A stretch of DNA of 64,000 nucleotides from Ardenticatenaceae bacterium. GTDB lineage: Bacteria > Chloroflexota > Anaerolineae > Promineifilales > Promineifilaceae. Position 1 is the stretch's first letter, and the number at the start of each line of letters is the position of its first letter. The DNA is taken from positions 62,001 through 126,000 of the forward strand of contig JACKCD010000003.1 of NCBI GenBank assembly GCA_020634215.1. Direction: 5' to 3'. Under the pieces are notes generated by a model. It made no database searches and had not been told where the DNA came from. It saw nothing but the letters and a program-made list of their open reading frames with translations. A program made the position numbers and the translations under genes. Shown here in pieces: positions 17,463 through 26,745 of this stretch.

Positions 17463-19868
17463 TTACTGTCGGAAGCGGATGAGAATAAGAATGAGCAGGA
17501 CGATGACCGAAATCGCCAAAATGGTCATCCACACCCAGCGGCTAAAAAGATCGCTTTGGGCGGGAACCTGGGCGGGGTCGGCGGCGAGAATGGGGCCGCT
17601 TTCGGCAAGCTGGTCATTGATGGAAAACTGCGGCTGCTCCGGTTCATTGGCCGGTGTTGCCTGGCTGGCGGCGCTGTTTTCTTCGCTGGTAACGGCCGTT
17701 TCTACGGTTTCGGTGGGGGCGGCGGTGGGAGAAACGGCCGTTGTGGTAATGGTTTCCGTTCCCGTAATCACCGTTTCTGCCGTGATGCCCGGCGTTGTGT
17801 CCTCCGTGCTTGCTACTTCGGTGCCGCTTGGCACCTGGGCAAAAGCGTCCACATCAGGTGGTGCCACAAACAGCCGCTCCGCTTCGATGACGGCAAAGTT
17901 GCTGGCAAGCTGGGTGCGCTGGCTGGAGGTAAACAGGGCGTTGAGCGCTTGCTCCACCCCGGCGGGCGAATCACCCAACACCGTCATGATGGCGTGTTCG
18001 CTGTTCCACGGGGTGGGCAGCAGTTGCAGATACCCCAGCGTGACATCGGGTGGAACCAGAAAGTCAACGGGGAGCTTTTCGTCCACCACGCGGTCGCTGT
18101 CGCTGGCAAAGGGGGCAGGCAGCGATTCGTTGAGTTCGCCAAGCAGCGGCAGGGCACGCGCCTGCCCAACGAGCAGCAGGTCATAATTGCTGCGGAGGTC
18201 GGCGGGGATGTTGTCGGCATAGGCGGCGCGGAGGGTGGTGAGGGTGCCGCTGGCGCGGTTGCCCAGGTCAAATGCCAGCTTGATGGCAATATTCCAGGCG
18301 CGGGTGTCGTTGGGCGGCACGATGATGGCCGTAGTGCCCAGCGTGGTGTCCAGGGTAAAGGGGTCGGGATATTGGCTGAGCGTGAAGGTGTTGGCATCTG
18401 GTTTTTGTGCCGGAGCCAGCGGCAGGTGCAGCCATGATTCGGGACGGATGGCGAGCCAGGCGGCGGCTCCTAAATCGTTGCAGCTTCGCAGCGGCACCAG
18501 TTCTGCCCGCAGTTGCAGGTGGTTGCGGCCGGGACGAACGGCCGTTATGGGAATTCGCACCGTATACGACCCCAAATTAGTGGTTTCATCGCTAAAACGA
18601 ACGCTGCCCACCGGCTCGTCGTTGAGAATGACCGAAATGCCAGAGCGGGCGTAATCTAGCAGCGCCGAATGGCTAAAGATAAGATTGATGGTTGCTTCAT
18701 CGCTATCGGCAATGGTTTGCCCGTCGGGTAGCACAAATTCTAGGTCGGTTTGGTCGGTGCCGCGCCCTTGCAGCAGGGGCGAACCGTACCCCAGTTCGGT
18801 AAAGGTGCGGTCGGTGTCGGGGCTGCCAACGGTGGGATTGTTGGTGTCCACCGCTTCAACAATGGCCGTGCTGCGCTGGCCGCCGGTGCGAATGGTGCCA
18901 GAGCTAAACGCCTGGGCAGCCTTGATGGTGGCGGCATCGTTGCTGCCGGTGATGATCAGCACCACCTTGGCCGGGTTCCAGGGGGAAACAACCATTTGCA
19001 GCAGCCCGTTGCCATCCGCTTCACCAACGGCCGGCGGTGGGCTGATGAGCAGTTCGGTTAGCCCGCTAAACCCCTCGGCCTTGCCCACCAGAATGAGGTG
19101 TTTGCTGCTCTGATCCTGCGGCGTTAGCTCATTGAGCGGGACGGTGGTGAGCAAAAGGGTGCTGCCGGTGGTTTTGCCCAGCCCGGCGGCCACGGTAAAG
19201 GCGGCCTGAAGTTCGCCAGCGGTGGGGTTTTGCGGCAGCACAATCACGGCTTCATCGGGCAAGAAGGAGCGCTGGTAGATGGGGCGGGGGAGTTGGGTGA
19301 GGTCGGTGTTGGGGGCAATGGTGGTGTGGGGCAGCAGAAAGCGGGAGGTGGGCAACAGGACGACGTTGACATTGCGTTCAAAATCGCAAACGTGGTCGCC
19401 GCGCAGGGTGATTTGCAGGGGAAAACGGCCGTCTATGCGGGTGGTGTCGAGAGCGATGTCGGGGACGGTGAAGGTGAAGGTGGCGGGGCCATTTTGCGTG
19501 AGGGGGATGTCACCGATCACGATGTCGTTAAATTCAACCTCGATGGAGCCACCGTAAACGCCCAGCCCGGTGCTGAGGGCTTCACTGCTGATAAACACCA
19601 GGGTGTCTAGCTCAACTTGGGTGCCGGGGAGAAGCTGCCAGTCGGCGGGCAGGCTGAGGAATAGACGAGCGCTGTCGGAGGGGCCGCGCAGCGTTTGGCC
19701 GGTGAAGCTGAGTTGGTCAAAGGTGACAATGTTGCTGGGGTCAAGAACGGCCGTTGTGGCGGCTCCAGCCGTGGGCGACTCTTGTGCCTGCGTTGCCGGG
19801 ATGACCAGCCCAAAGCTAAAGAGGGTGAGAAAAATACCGATAAAAATTCCGCTGACTCTGTTTAACAT
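17463..19868 (-). CDS. BcsB-like cellulose-synthase-type periplasmic subunit
   Basis: 801 residues with an N-terminal signal peptide (about 1-29) and a single C-terminal TM (WVWMTILAISVIVLLIL) with a short basic tail, the topology of BcsB. The body shows two repeats of beta-sandwich plus flavodoxin-like modules typical of BcsB (ARLFLSLPADWQLLPG, later INLIFSHSALLDYA and SVILNDEPVGSVRF; cysteine in RGDHVCDFERN). BcsB guides the nascent glycan across the envelope and supports the synthase. No BcsA/PilZ gene is visible in the window; the nearest synthase is the GT2-epimerase fusion 3 kb upstream on the same strand. A Thr/Val-rich low-complexity linker precedes the TM. It starts 24 bases after the stop of the OpuAC-type lipoprotein, so the two are probably co-transcribed. 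Confidence 0.85.
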   Translation of the reverse strand: MLNRVSGIFIGIFLTLFSFGLVIPATQAQESPTAGAATTAVLDPSNIVTFDQLSFTGQTLRGPSDSARLFLSLPADWQLLPGTQVELDTLVFISSEALSTGLGVYGGSIEVEFNDIVIGDIPLTQNGPATFTFTVPDIALDTTRIDGRFPLQITLRGDHVCDFERNVNVVLLPTSRFLLPHTTIAPNTDLTQLPRPIYQRSFLPDEAVIVLPQNPTAGELQAAFTVAAGLGKTTGSTLLLTTVPLNELTPQDQSSKHLILVGKAEGFSGLTELLISPPPAVGEADGNGLLQMVVSPWNPAKVVLIITGSNDAATIKAAQAFSSGTIRTGGQRSTAIVEAVDTNNPTVGSPDTDRTFTELGYGSPLLQGRGTDQTDLEFVLPDGQTIADSDEATINLIFSHSALLDYARSGISVILNDEPVGSVRFSDETTNLGSYTVRIPITAVRPGRNHLQLRAELVPLRSCNDLGAAAWLAIRPESWLHLPLAPAQKPDANTFTLSQYPDPFTLDTTLGTTAIIVPPNDTRAWNIAIKLAFDLGNRASGTLTTLRAAYADNIPADLRSNYDLLLVGQARALPLLGELNESLPAPFASDSDRVVDEKLPVDFLVPPDVTLGYLQLLPTPWNSEHAIMTVLGDSPAGVEQALNALFTSSQRTQLASNFAVIEAERLFVAPPDVDAFAQVPSGTEVASTEDTTPGITAETVITGTETITTTAVSPTAAPTETVETAVTSEENSAASQATPANEPEQPQFSINDQLAESGPILAADPAQVPAQSDLFSRWVWMTILAISVIVLLILILIRFRQ

Positions 19869-19892
19869 CCAATACTCCTGAAGGCGGCTCGT

Positions 19893-22385
19893 TTAGTCAC
19901 ATAGCTCTAGCGCCACATCGTCAATGAACATGTAGGTGGGGGCATTGTCGCCGTCGTTGACCACGCCGAAATAAAGAAAAATAGTTTGTCCTAGAAATTG
20001 GCTTAAATCGTAGGTTTTGTGTTCCCATGCCTGTTGGTTGGCCGTTTGCCACAGCAGCGTTTGCTGAATGGCCGCAAAGGTTTCGTCATAAATAGCCGCG
20101 CTCTGGGTGTCGCCGCCATCAACGTCGCTGGAGGCGGGATATTGCCAGTAGCTAAGGGTGGCACTGCGGGCGGTGGCGGGCAGTTGGATTTGCTGGCTGA
20201 GGCTGGAGAAGCTGGCCGAGGTAGTTGTGTCGCTGCCTAGCTGAATGGCGCGGCTGCCCTGGTGGGTTTGGCTGGTGGTGAAGGTGGCAGGAACGGCCGT
20301 TTCAACAATATTCCATCCCCCTTCCTGCTCAAAATCCCCGTTTACCATCAAATTGCGGCAGCCGCTGGCAATGGGGTCAGGCTGGGCGCATTCCGCCAAC
20401 AGCCCCGCCTGGCAGAGGAATTGTTCCGCCACCGTGGCAAGCGGCTGCTCGTCGCCGCTATTGGGCTGGCCGTCGCTGCCAAGTTGGGTGTGGGATAGCA
20501 GTTGGTTGAACTGGGCGGGGGTGAGAACGGCCGTCATTTGCGCCAATTGCCCGGCAAGCTGTGGATAGGCGGCGGCAATTTCCTGGCGAATGACCGGGGT
20601 GAGGGTGTAGTTGGGAAAAAATTCCAGCGGGTCGGCCAGGATGTGGAGGGTGGGGGTGGTGGCAAAACTGCCGTTTTGCCCCGACGCCACGCCAATGGCG
20701 CAATCTCCGGCGGCAACCTGACTGTAAATATCGTCGCTGTCGCTGGCGAGAATAATCTGGCTGTTGGGCAGCGAGAAGCCGTATTGCTCAAAGAGATAAA
20801 ACAGCCCGTCGGGGTCGTTGAAGAAGCTGGGCAGGGTGCAGAGCGTGGGCGGCTCGTCGCTGCGGTTGATTTGTTCGGCCAGTTCGTTGATGCTGTTGGG
20901 GAGGGCGGTTTGAAAAACGGCCGTTTGTCGGTTGACAAAAACCACATCCCGCTGGCTCAGTTGGCTTGGCTCCAGCCAGTAAAGTGCGGTCTCGTTGCTG
21001 TCGTTCACCAGCGCTTCCTGGGCCAACGCGCCCAGGGCGGGTATTTGCTGCGGGGCAACGCCGTAGAAATAGCGCAGGGCATCATTGCTGTAGAGCCAGG
21101 CCAGGTCTACGCCGCCGTTTTGCAGAGCCGTGTTGAGCGTGGCTGGGTCGCCGCTGCTGGCGGCGGGAGCCAGATCGTAGCCGTTTTCTTGCAGCAGACG
21201 CTCGCTGAGGGCAGCCAAAAGCTGGCTGGCGGGGTTGAGCACGCTGCTGATGACAATTTGCGGGGCATCGCCCAGCAGCCCGGCCTGGATGAGAAAGGCA
21301 GCGGCAGCGGCGGCGGGTGTTTCTTCATCGCCGCTGGCGGGCTGGCCGTCGTTACCAAGCTCGACACGGGCAATGAGCTGGCGCATGGTTTGGCTGTCGA
21401 GGCGGACACCCCAGCGGGTTAACGGCCGTTCTAGCTCTGGCATGGCGGCCAAAAGTGGGCTGCGGATGACCGCAGCGGCGGCGTTGCTGGGGAAGAAAGC
21501 GCGGTTGTCAACCAGCGGCTGTAGTTCCCACGCCTCTAAACGGCCGTCGCTGTTTTGCGCCACAGCCACATCGCAATCTCCCTGGTGCAGCCCCATCAGC
21601 ACATCCTCGGCGGCTAGCAGATAGACGCTGCTTTCGGACAAGGTAAAGCTGTAGCTGGCTTCCAGGTCACGCAGCCCGGTTTGGGCGCGGGCGTAAAAGT
21701 CGCTGTCGGTGCAGAGGCGCAGGGGGGTGCTGTTTTCACGCACATAACGCGCCAAATCGTCCAGCGTGATGATGCCAGCCGCGCTGGTTTCGGCGGTGAC
21801 AACGAGAATGGTTTGGCTGCGGTAGGCGGCGGGGGTGAGCCAGGTGAGACCCAGCGGCTGATCCAGCGTGCGGACGAGAGCAATGGCTTTGTCGGCTTCG
21901 CTGGGCAGGGCATCGGGCGGTAGTTGGTGAGCCTGGGTAAGGGTAGTGCCGGTGAAGCCGATGGCGAGGTCAATCTCACCTTGTTCGAGGGCGGTACGAA
22001 CGGCCGTTTGTCCACCCAGCCCCGTTTTGTCCACCACCGCATAGCCGTTGGCCTGCAGCAGTTGAACGAGCATTTGCCCTAAAATAAGCTGCTCGGTATC
22101 GGTTTGGGAACCAACGATGATGGTTTTGGGGGGTGTCGTGGTGAGGGTGGCGGTGACGACTGGGGTGGGCGAGGGGATGGGCGTGGGGTTGGCTTCGTTG
22201 GCAAGGAGGGAATTAACGGCCGTTGGCTGCGCCTCGGCTGGGGGTGGGGTTACGATCATAAATGGCTCAGAGGGGGCTGCCGCCATTTCGGTTACTGCCT
22301 TTACCTGGCAGCTTGTTATCAGGAACGTTGTTATCATTATTAGCCCAAAAAACCAAATTTGTTTTTGTGGTACCGGGAAGATCAT
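19893..22385 (-). CDS. Lipoprotein with two OpuAC-like substrate-binding domains and a C-terminal CBM-like beta-sandwich
   Basis: 830 residues from ATG 22385, chosen because it gives a 26-residue lipoprotein signal ending in FLITSC and has GGTGG upstream; a longer frame starts at 22436. After a Pro/Thr linker there are two periplasmic-binding-protein modules of the OpuAC (glycine betaine/osmoprotectant) type: module 1 about 75-345 (IIVGSQTDTEQLILGQMLVQLL, EQGEIDLAIGFTGTTL) and module 2 about 370-640. Each ends in a near-identical linker (LGNDGQPASGDEE; LGSDGQPNSGDEQ), so one module was duplicated. The last 180 residues (NLMVNGDFEQEGGWNIVET) resemble a family 4/9 carbohydrate-binding module. 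No ABC permease or ATPase is adjacent, so classical uptake is not supported. A glycan- or osmolyte-sensing role beside the polysaccharide genes is inference. Confidence 0.75.
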   Translation of the reverse strand: MIFPVPQKQIWFFGLIMITTFLITSCQVKAVTEMAAAPSEPFMIVTPPPAEAQPTAVNSLLANEANPTPIPSPTPVVTATLTTTPPKTIIVGSQTDTEQLILGQMLVQLLQANGYAVVDKTGLGGQTAVRTALEQGEIDLAIGFTGTTLTQAHQLPPDALPSEADKAIALVRTLDQPLGLTWLTPAAYRSQTILVVTAETSAAGIITLDDLARYVRENSTPLRLCTDSDFYARAQTGLRDLEASYSFTLSESSVYLLAAEDVLMGLHQGDCDVAVAQNSDGRLEAWELQPLVDNRAFFPSNAAAAVIRSPLLAAMPELERPLTRWGVRLDSQTMRQLIARVELGNDGQPASGDEETPAAAAAAFLIQAGLLGDAPQIVISSVLNPASQLLAALSERLLQENGYDLAPAASSGDPATLNTALQNGGVDLAWLYSNDALRYFYGVAPQQIPALGALAQEALVNDSNETALYWLEPSQLSQRDVVFVNRQTAVFQTALPNSINELAEQINRSDEPPTLCTLPSFFNDPDGLFYLFEQYGFSLPNSQIILASDSDDIYSQVAAGDCAIGVASGQNGSFATTPTLHILADPLEFFPNYTLTPVIRQEIAAAYPQLAGQLAQMTAVLTPAQFNQLLSHTQLGSDGQPNSGDEQPLATVAEQFLCQAGLLAECAQPDPIASGCRNLMVNGDFEQEGGWNIVETAVPATFTTSQTHQGSRAIQLGSDTTTSASFSSLSQQIQLPATARSATLSYWQYPASSDVDGGDTQSAAIYDETFAAIQQTLLWQTANQQAWEHKTYDLSQFLGQTIFLYFGVVNDGDNAPTYMFIDDVALELCD

Positions 22386-22644
22386 AATTCCACCACGGGC
22401 GACATCATGCCATACTTTACGGCCGGCAGGAATCAAACTGACGTGAATTTATACGTTTTGGAGGCTTGCCAGAAGGCTATGGGGGCTGCTATCCGCCCGC
22501 TGTTTACAAAAGAGATTATGTTGTGATGCGGGCAGCGAAAGCCACCAGACTGCAGAACAAGCTCCGTCAGAAGGCTAAGATTTTTGTCTTACGAAATGAG
22601 TTACGCCGGGGCGGGGCGGGGTGAAGATGGAGTTAAAAGAGGGG

Positions 22645-22674
22645 AAAAAGGGCTGGCAAATACCTTGCCAGCCC
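22645..22674 (-). terminator. Intrinsic terminator of the synthase-epimerase gene
   Basis: Stem GGGCTGGCAA (22650-22659) and TTGCCAGCCC (22665-22674), five-base loop, followed on the minus strand by five Ts (complement of 22645-22649). It lies 11 bases after the stop codon of the GT2 gene and separates it from the lipoprotein-bcsB-kinase genes. Confidence 0.9.
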
Positions 22675-22684
22675 CTTTAAAGGG

Positions 22685-25588
22685 TTAGTAGGGGTTGGTG
22701 GCGGCGATTTGGTCAGAAACCGGCCGGCGCCATTCGCGGGAAATACGAATGTTGTTGACGTTGGTCAGGAAGGTGTTGTTGATGAGGTAATCATCGGGCA
22801 ACGTCTTGAGGTAAATGCCAGACTCATTGTTGGCAATGCGGTTGGCGCTGATTTGGTTGTGCTTGGCCTCTTCTGTCAGGTAAACGCCCTGAGTGCTGTG
22901 TGAAATCCAGTTGTCAATCACAAAGTTCTCCTCGGATTTGAGGTAGATGCCCGTGTCATTACGCTGTAGGTCGTTGTTGCGAATGATGTTTTCCGAAGCA
23001 CCATCATAAAGGTAGAAACCATACTGCGTCGAGCTGTGGATTTTGTTTTCGTGGATGACGTTCAGGCTTGCTTCCCGGTTCAGGCGCACGCCGCGCTGGT
23101 TGCTGATGATTTCGTTATCGTACACATCATTACGGTGTGAGTCCCAAATGGCGACACCATCGGTGTTGCCAATGAGGATGTTGCCGTAAATGGAGTTGCG
23201 GTTGCTGTTGCGGTCAAGCATGATGCCATGAAGCCGGTTGTTCTCAGAGCGGTTGTTGCGGATGATGTTGTTGAAGCACCGCTTGGAGAAGATGATGCCG
23301 TGGTTGCCGTTGTCATGCACGTAGTTTTCTTCCACAATAAAGTTGTTGGAGTCGTCGTGGGGATCAATGCCATATTGAACATTGTCGAAAACTTCGTTGC
23401 CACGCATGATCAGGCCGGTGGTGCCAAAGGTGTAGATACCAAAGTAGTTGTTGTGAACCTTGCTGTTGATGATAGAACCGGTGGTCATCTCACGCCCGAA
23501 TTGTTCGCGGACAGCAATGCGCCAGGAAAGCCCATACACACCACCGCCACCATCGGAGGCTTCTAGAGAGTACCCCAGGTAGCCAATGTCCGACTCAATG
23601 ATGTCCATGCGTGCATTACGAATGAGCAGATAGCTGCGTCCGTCTTTGTGGTCGGTATCGTAGTCGCCCGTCTCGGGGTTCCAAGAAGAGATTTGGGTAT
23701 GAGCAGCGACCAGATTGCCGCTTTTGCTGGTAACGGTGACGAACTTTTCGGGGGTGCTGAGCAGCTTGAGCCAGGCAACATCTGGGCCTTCGATGAGAAG
23801 GGTGGCGTGAGTATCTATAAAGAGACTGGCCTTGAGCAGATAGGTGCCCTTGCCTTCGTAATCTATGATGTCGTTGTCGTCAATGGCTTCACGGATTTGG
23901 GGAATGGTGGTAACGCTGCCAAATCCGCTGATGATGATGGTGTTGCTTTCGGGCAAGTAGGTGATGTTGGCGTTGTTGCTTTCATCTAGCCCTTGACGAT
24001 AGGTTTCAAAGGGCTGGAAGGGGAGTTGGATGTCTATGGTTTGGTCTTTTTCCCAAGCGGCGTTGTTGACGTTGATGGCACTGAGAGGCAGCCCGTATTT
24101 GGCTGCCAGCAGTTCGGGGGTGTCGCCGTCGCTGATGAGGTAGCTGGTGGTGCCTTCATTAACGGCCGTTGCGCCCACCTCAACTTCAGGCGGCGGATTT
24201 TGTTGCACAGTTTCCACGGCGCGGCTCAGGTCATACGCTGGCAGTTCCGACTCAACGGCAAAAAAGCGAATATCATTAATTCGCTCCTGATGAGATTTAT
24301 CTACTTGGAACATCCCCAGCCCCAGAATAAAGACCATGCCAAAAGTGGCACTGTAGGCTGGCACCATCCGTATTTTTCGCTTTCGCGCCATGCGGCTGTC
24401 GTCCCATCTGGTAATCCAGCCCTGATGGTTCATGGTAAAGAAGGCGAAGATTTTGAAGAGGGCAAAGACGTAGGTTAGCACGATGTAGACGGGCAAAATA
24501 ACGATGTCTTTGGGTTCACGCCGCAGGTGGGGGAAAATTTTGATGGCGCGGGAAACGAGCCACCAAGCTGAGAGAACGAGAACGATGCGCCAGTTTTGCC
24601 GGTAGACAGCCAGCAAAAAGTAGATGGGTGCGATGAGGGTGGTAATGGGCTGGATAATACGGTCGAGCAGGTGGAAGGCGAGGGCTTTTTCACGCCACAC
24701 CCAGCCATCGTAGAGGGCACGCAGGTCGGCACGCCAACTGTTGCGGGTCCACCGCAGCCGCTGCTTGAGGAATTGACTCATTTTGGGTGCGCCAGGGGTG
24801 AAAACGCGGGCGTTTTCCTGGTAGCGCACTTTCCAACCGGCACCCTGAACGAGGTGGGTGAGCCGTTTGTCGTCGCCGCTGATGACCGGCCGGCCGAAAA
24901 AGGTTTCATGTTCCAGATCTGGCAAAAGAGGGAGGACGGCACTGCGGCGATAAACGGCCGTTCTGCCCGACAAACACGTCAGCGCATTTCCTGACGCTGC
25001 CAGAAAACGAATTTCATCAAAATAGCGGCTGTCCAGGTGAATATCAAAAATCTTTTGCGCCAACGTGTTGGGGTGCAGCACATTTTGCCGAGAACCAACA
25101 CCGCCGACCTCAGGGTCGGCAAACGGAGCAATCAATTTTTCCAGGACACCAATCGTCCAAATGGTGTCGCTGTCCACCAAGGCCACGATTTCGCTGGTGG
25201 CTGCCCGCATACCGTCGGCCAAAGCCGGCCGTTTGCCCGGCTTCTTGGTGACAATCATGCGCGCCCCGGCAAATTCTTGGGAAAACTCACGGAAGATGGC
25301 GATACACTCCTTATCGGAATGATCAATCACGGCAATGATTTCATTCGGTTCTTCCAATGCCCAGGATTCAAGTGCTTCGCGGAAAACTTCTGGGTTTTCA
25401 TTATAAACAGGCACCACCAGCGATGTCGTGGCTGTAAACGACTCCGTTGGGGTGGCCTTGTAACGCAGACCAATCAGCTTGCGGACGAGCCAAGTCCCCC
25501 ACCGCCACAAACCGATGATCCCTACTGGTAGCAAAATGTAAAGTTGAAAGATGGTTTCTGAGAACCAACTGCTGAATTGCTCAAACAT
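22685..25588 (-). CDS. GT2 polysaccharide synthase fused to a LysM-like segment and an AlgG-like C5-epimerase beta-helix
   Basis: 967 residues from ATG 25588 (AAGGAG nine bases upstream; the 25633 start lacks this). N-terminal TM about 13-35; processive GT2 domain with D89, DSD 139-141, GDD 238-240 and QRLRW 276-280, as in hyaluronan, cellulose and mannuronan synthases; TM helices about 303-385 and 413-428. Residues 483-527 look like LysM (ISDGDTPELLAAKYGLPLSAI). From about 540 follows a right-handed beta-helix very like mannuronan C5-epimerase AlgG, including the DPHDDSN motif (742-748; AlgG has DPHDRS), then HGIIFSKRCFNN, HGIMLDRNSNRNSI and GNTDGVAIWDS. In alginate makers, Alg8 and AlgG are separate proteins; here synthase and epimerase would be one chain across the membrane. 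It is downstream of a nucleotide-sugar dehydrogenase gene. The polymer could be mannuronan- or glucuronan-based; the sequence does not decide. Confidence 0.86.
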   Translation of the reverse strand: MFEQFSSWFSETIFQLYILLPVGIIGLWRWGTWLVRKLIGLRYKATPTESFTATTSLVVPVYNENPEVFREALESWALEEPNEIIAVIDHSDKECIAIFREFSQEFAGARMIVTKKPGKRPALADGMRAATSEIVALVDSDTIWTIGVLEKLIAPFADPEVGGVGSRQNVLHPNTLAQKIFDIHLDSRYFDEIRFLAASGNALTCLSGRTAVYRRSAVLPLLPDLEHETFFGRPVISGDDKRLTHLVQGAGWKVRYQENARVFTPGAPKMSQFLKQRLRWTRNSWRADLRALYDGWVWREKALAFHLLDRIIQPITTLIAPIYFLLAVYRQNWRIVLVLSAWWLVSRAIKIFPHLRREPKDIVILPVYIVLTYVFALFKIFAFFTMNHQGWITRWDDSRMARKRKIRMVPAYSATFGMVFILGLGMFQVDKSHQERINDIRFFAVESELPAYDLSRAVETVQQNPPPEVEVGATAVNEGTTSYLISDGDTPELLAAKYGLPLSAINVNNAAWEKDQTIDIQLPFQPFETYRQGLDESNNANITYLPESNTIIISGFGSVTTIPQIREAIDDNDIIDYEGKGTYLLKASLFIDTHATLLIEGPDVAWLKLLSTPEKFVTVTSKSGNLVAAHTQISSWNPETGDYDTDHKDGRSYLLIRNARMDIIESDIGYLGYSLEASDGGGGVYGLSWRIAVREQFGREMTTGSIINSKVHNNYFGIYTFGTTGLIMRGNEVFDNVQYGIDPHDDSNNFIVEENYVHDNGNHGIIFSKRCFNNIIRNNRSENNRLHGIMLDRNSNRNSIYGNILIGNTDGVAIWDSHRNDVYDNEIISNQRGVRLNREASLNVIHENKIHSSTQYGFYLYDGASENIIRNNDLQRNDTGIYLKSEENFVIDNWISHSTQGVYLTEEAKHNQISANRIANNESGIYLKTLPDDYLINNTFLTNVNNIRISREWRRPVSDQIAATNPY

Positions 25589-25710
25589 TGTTAGTAGCTC
25601 CTTCCTCTCCGTTCCTAACCAAGTATGGGACAAAGCAAGCGGTAAGCGATAGGTTGGATCAAAGCAGCGGAAAGACAGGCTGTCCCATCTTCCCGCTCAT
25701 GAACTATTTG

Positions 25711-26745
25711 TTAGTGAATATAACTAGAGCCATTTATTTTCTGCGCCACAGCAGCGTTTAAAAGGCTTTTTTCAAACACAAGAAGCGGTTCTGCCGCTTG
25801 TTCGTTTTGCACGGCTGCCAGAATGTCGCCAATTTCATCGGGAGCCGTTGCCGGGGGTACCCAGGCTTCTAGTGCTTCATTGACAGCGATGGTGGCGGCC
25901 AACATTTTGTGATCCCAGCCGTTGTCTTCGCAGAAAGCCATGAACCCGGTTGTGTCTTTGGGCAGGCAGGCACCACCGTAAGGCACGCCACCGCGAACGC
26001 CATAAAGTGGATTCCACATACTTTCGGCACTGCGGGCAACGGTGGCCCCAACGAGGTTGCTGTCAATACCTAACTGCTCGCAAATCTGGTGTACTTCATT
26101 GAAGTAGCTGATTTTGACGGCGTTGTAGATATTGTTCACGTATTTGATCATTTCGGCTTCGGTGGGGGTGCAGTGGACGATGAGACCACCAAAGGGGGCA
26201 TAGATTTTGTTGAGCAGACTGGCACAGCGTTGATCTGTTGAACCAAGAACGGTGATCCAGGGTCGGTCGAAATCTTGAACGGCCGTTTTCTGGCGCAAAA
26301 ATTCCGGGTTCATACAAACACCAAAATCAACACCGGCTTCCTTGCCCGATGCTTGTTCCAAAATAGGTGTCAAGCATTGCTCAGTGGTTGTGGGGGGAAC
26401 CGTACTGCGAACAACGACGACCACAAACTTATCTGTTTGGGCAAGCCCGTGACCTACATCACGTGCGGCTGACTTGATATGATCTAAAACAACGCGATTG
26501 TTGACAGTAGGTGTGGAAACCGTGAGCATGACAACATCAACCGCTGACCAATCAACATGAACGGCCGTTGTTGCCATCAACCCTTCCTGGCGCAATTGGC
26601 AAATCCGCTCCTGATTAACATCAACATAGGTTACCGCATGGCCTTTTCTGGTAAAACCTTTCCCAGTGGCAACCCCAACAACCCCGGAACCTACAACAAG
26701 AATGTTGCATGGGGCATTCTCCCGTGGATTAGGCTTTGTGAACAT
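25711..26745 (-). CDS. UDP-glucose/GDP-mannose 6-dehydrogenase family protein, short form
   Basis: Makes nucleotide-linked uronic acid by two NAD-dependent oxidations. Rossmann start VVGSGVVGVATGKGF (about 17-31), VVVVVRSTVPP, NPEFLR, the helical dimer segment EAEMIKYVNNIYNAVKISY and the catalytic cysteine motif GGACLPKD are all present. The protein stops at 344 residues, while the family is usually 400-450, so most of the C-terminal nucleotide-binding domain is missing. The tail LLNAAVAQKINGSSYIH is unlike the family. It may be a specialised short form, need a partner, or be decayed. AGGAGG lies six bases before ATG 26745. The synthase-epimerase gene follows after 122 bases, a clear substrate-polymerase pair. 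Confidence 0.85.
   Translation of the reverse strand: MFTKPNPRENAPCNILVVGSGVVGVATGKGFTRKGHAVTYVDVNQERICQLRQEGLMATTAVHVDWSAVDVVMLTVSTPTVNNRVVLDHIKSAARDVGHGLAQTDKFVVVVVRSTVPPTTTEQCLTPILEQASGKEAGVDFGVCMNPEFLRQKTAVQDFDRPWITVLGSTDQRCASLLNKIYAPFGGLIVHCTPTEAEMIKYVNNIYNAVKISYFNEVHQICEQLGIDSNLVGATVARSAESMWNPLYGVRGGVPYGGACLPKDTTGFMAFCEDNGWDHKMLAATIAVNEALEAWVPPATAPDEIGDILAAVQNEQAAEPLLVFEKSLLNAAVAQKINGSSYIH

Noticed and set aside
19893..22385. Osmoprotectant ABC uptake operon
   Set aside because: Only the binding-protein modules are present; the flanking genes are polysaccharide-related, and no permease or ATPase is visible.
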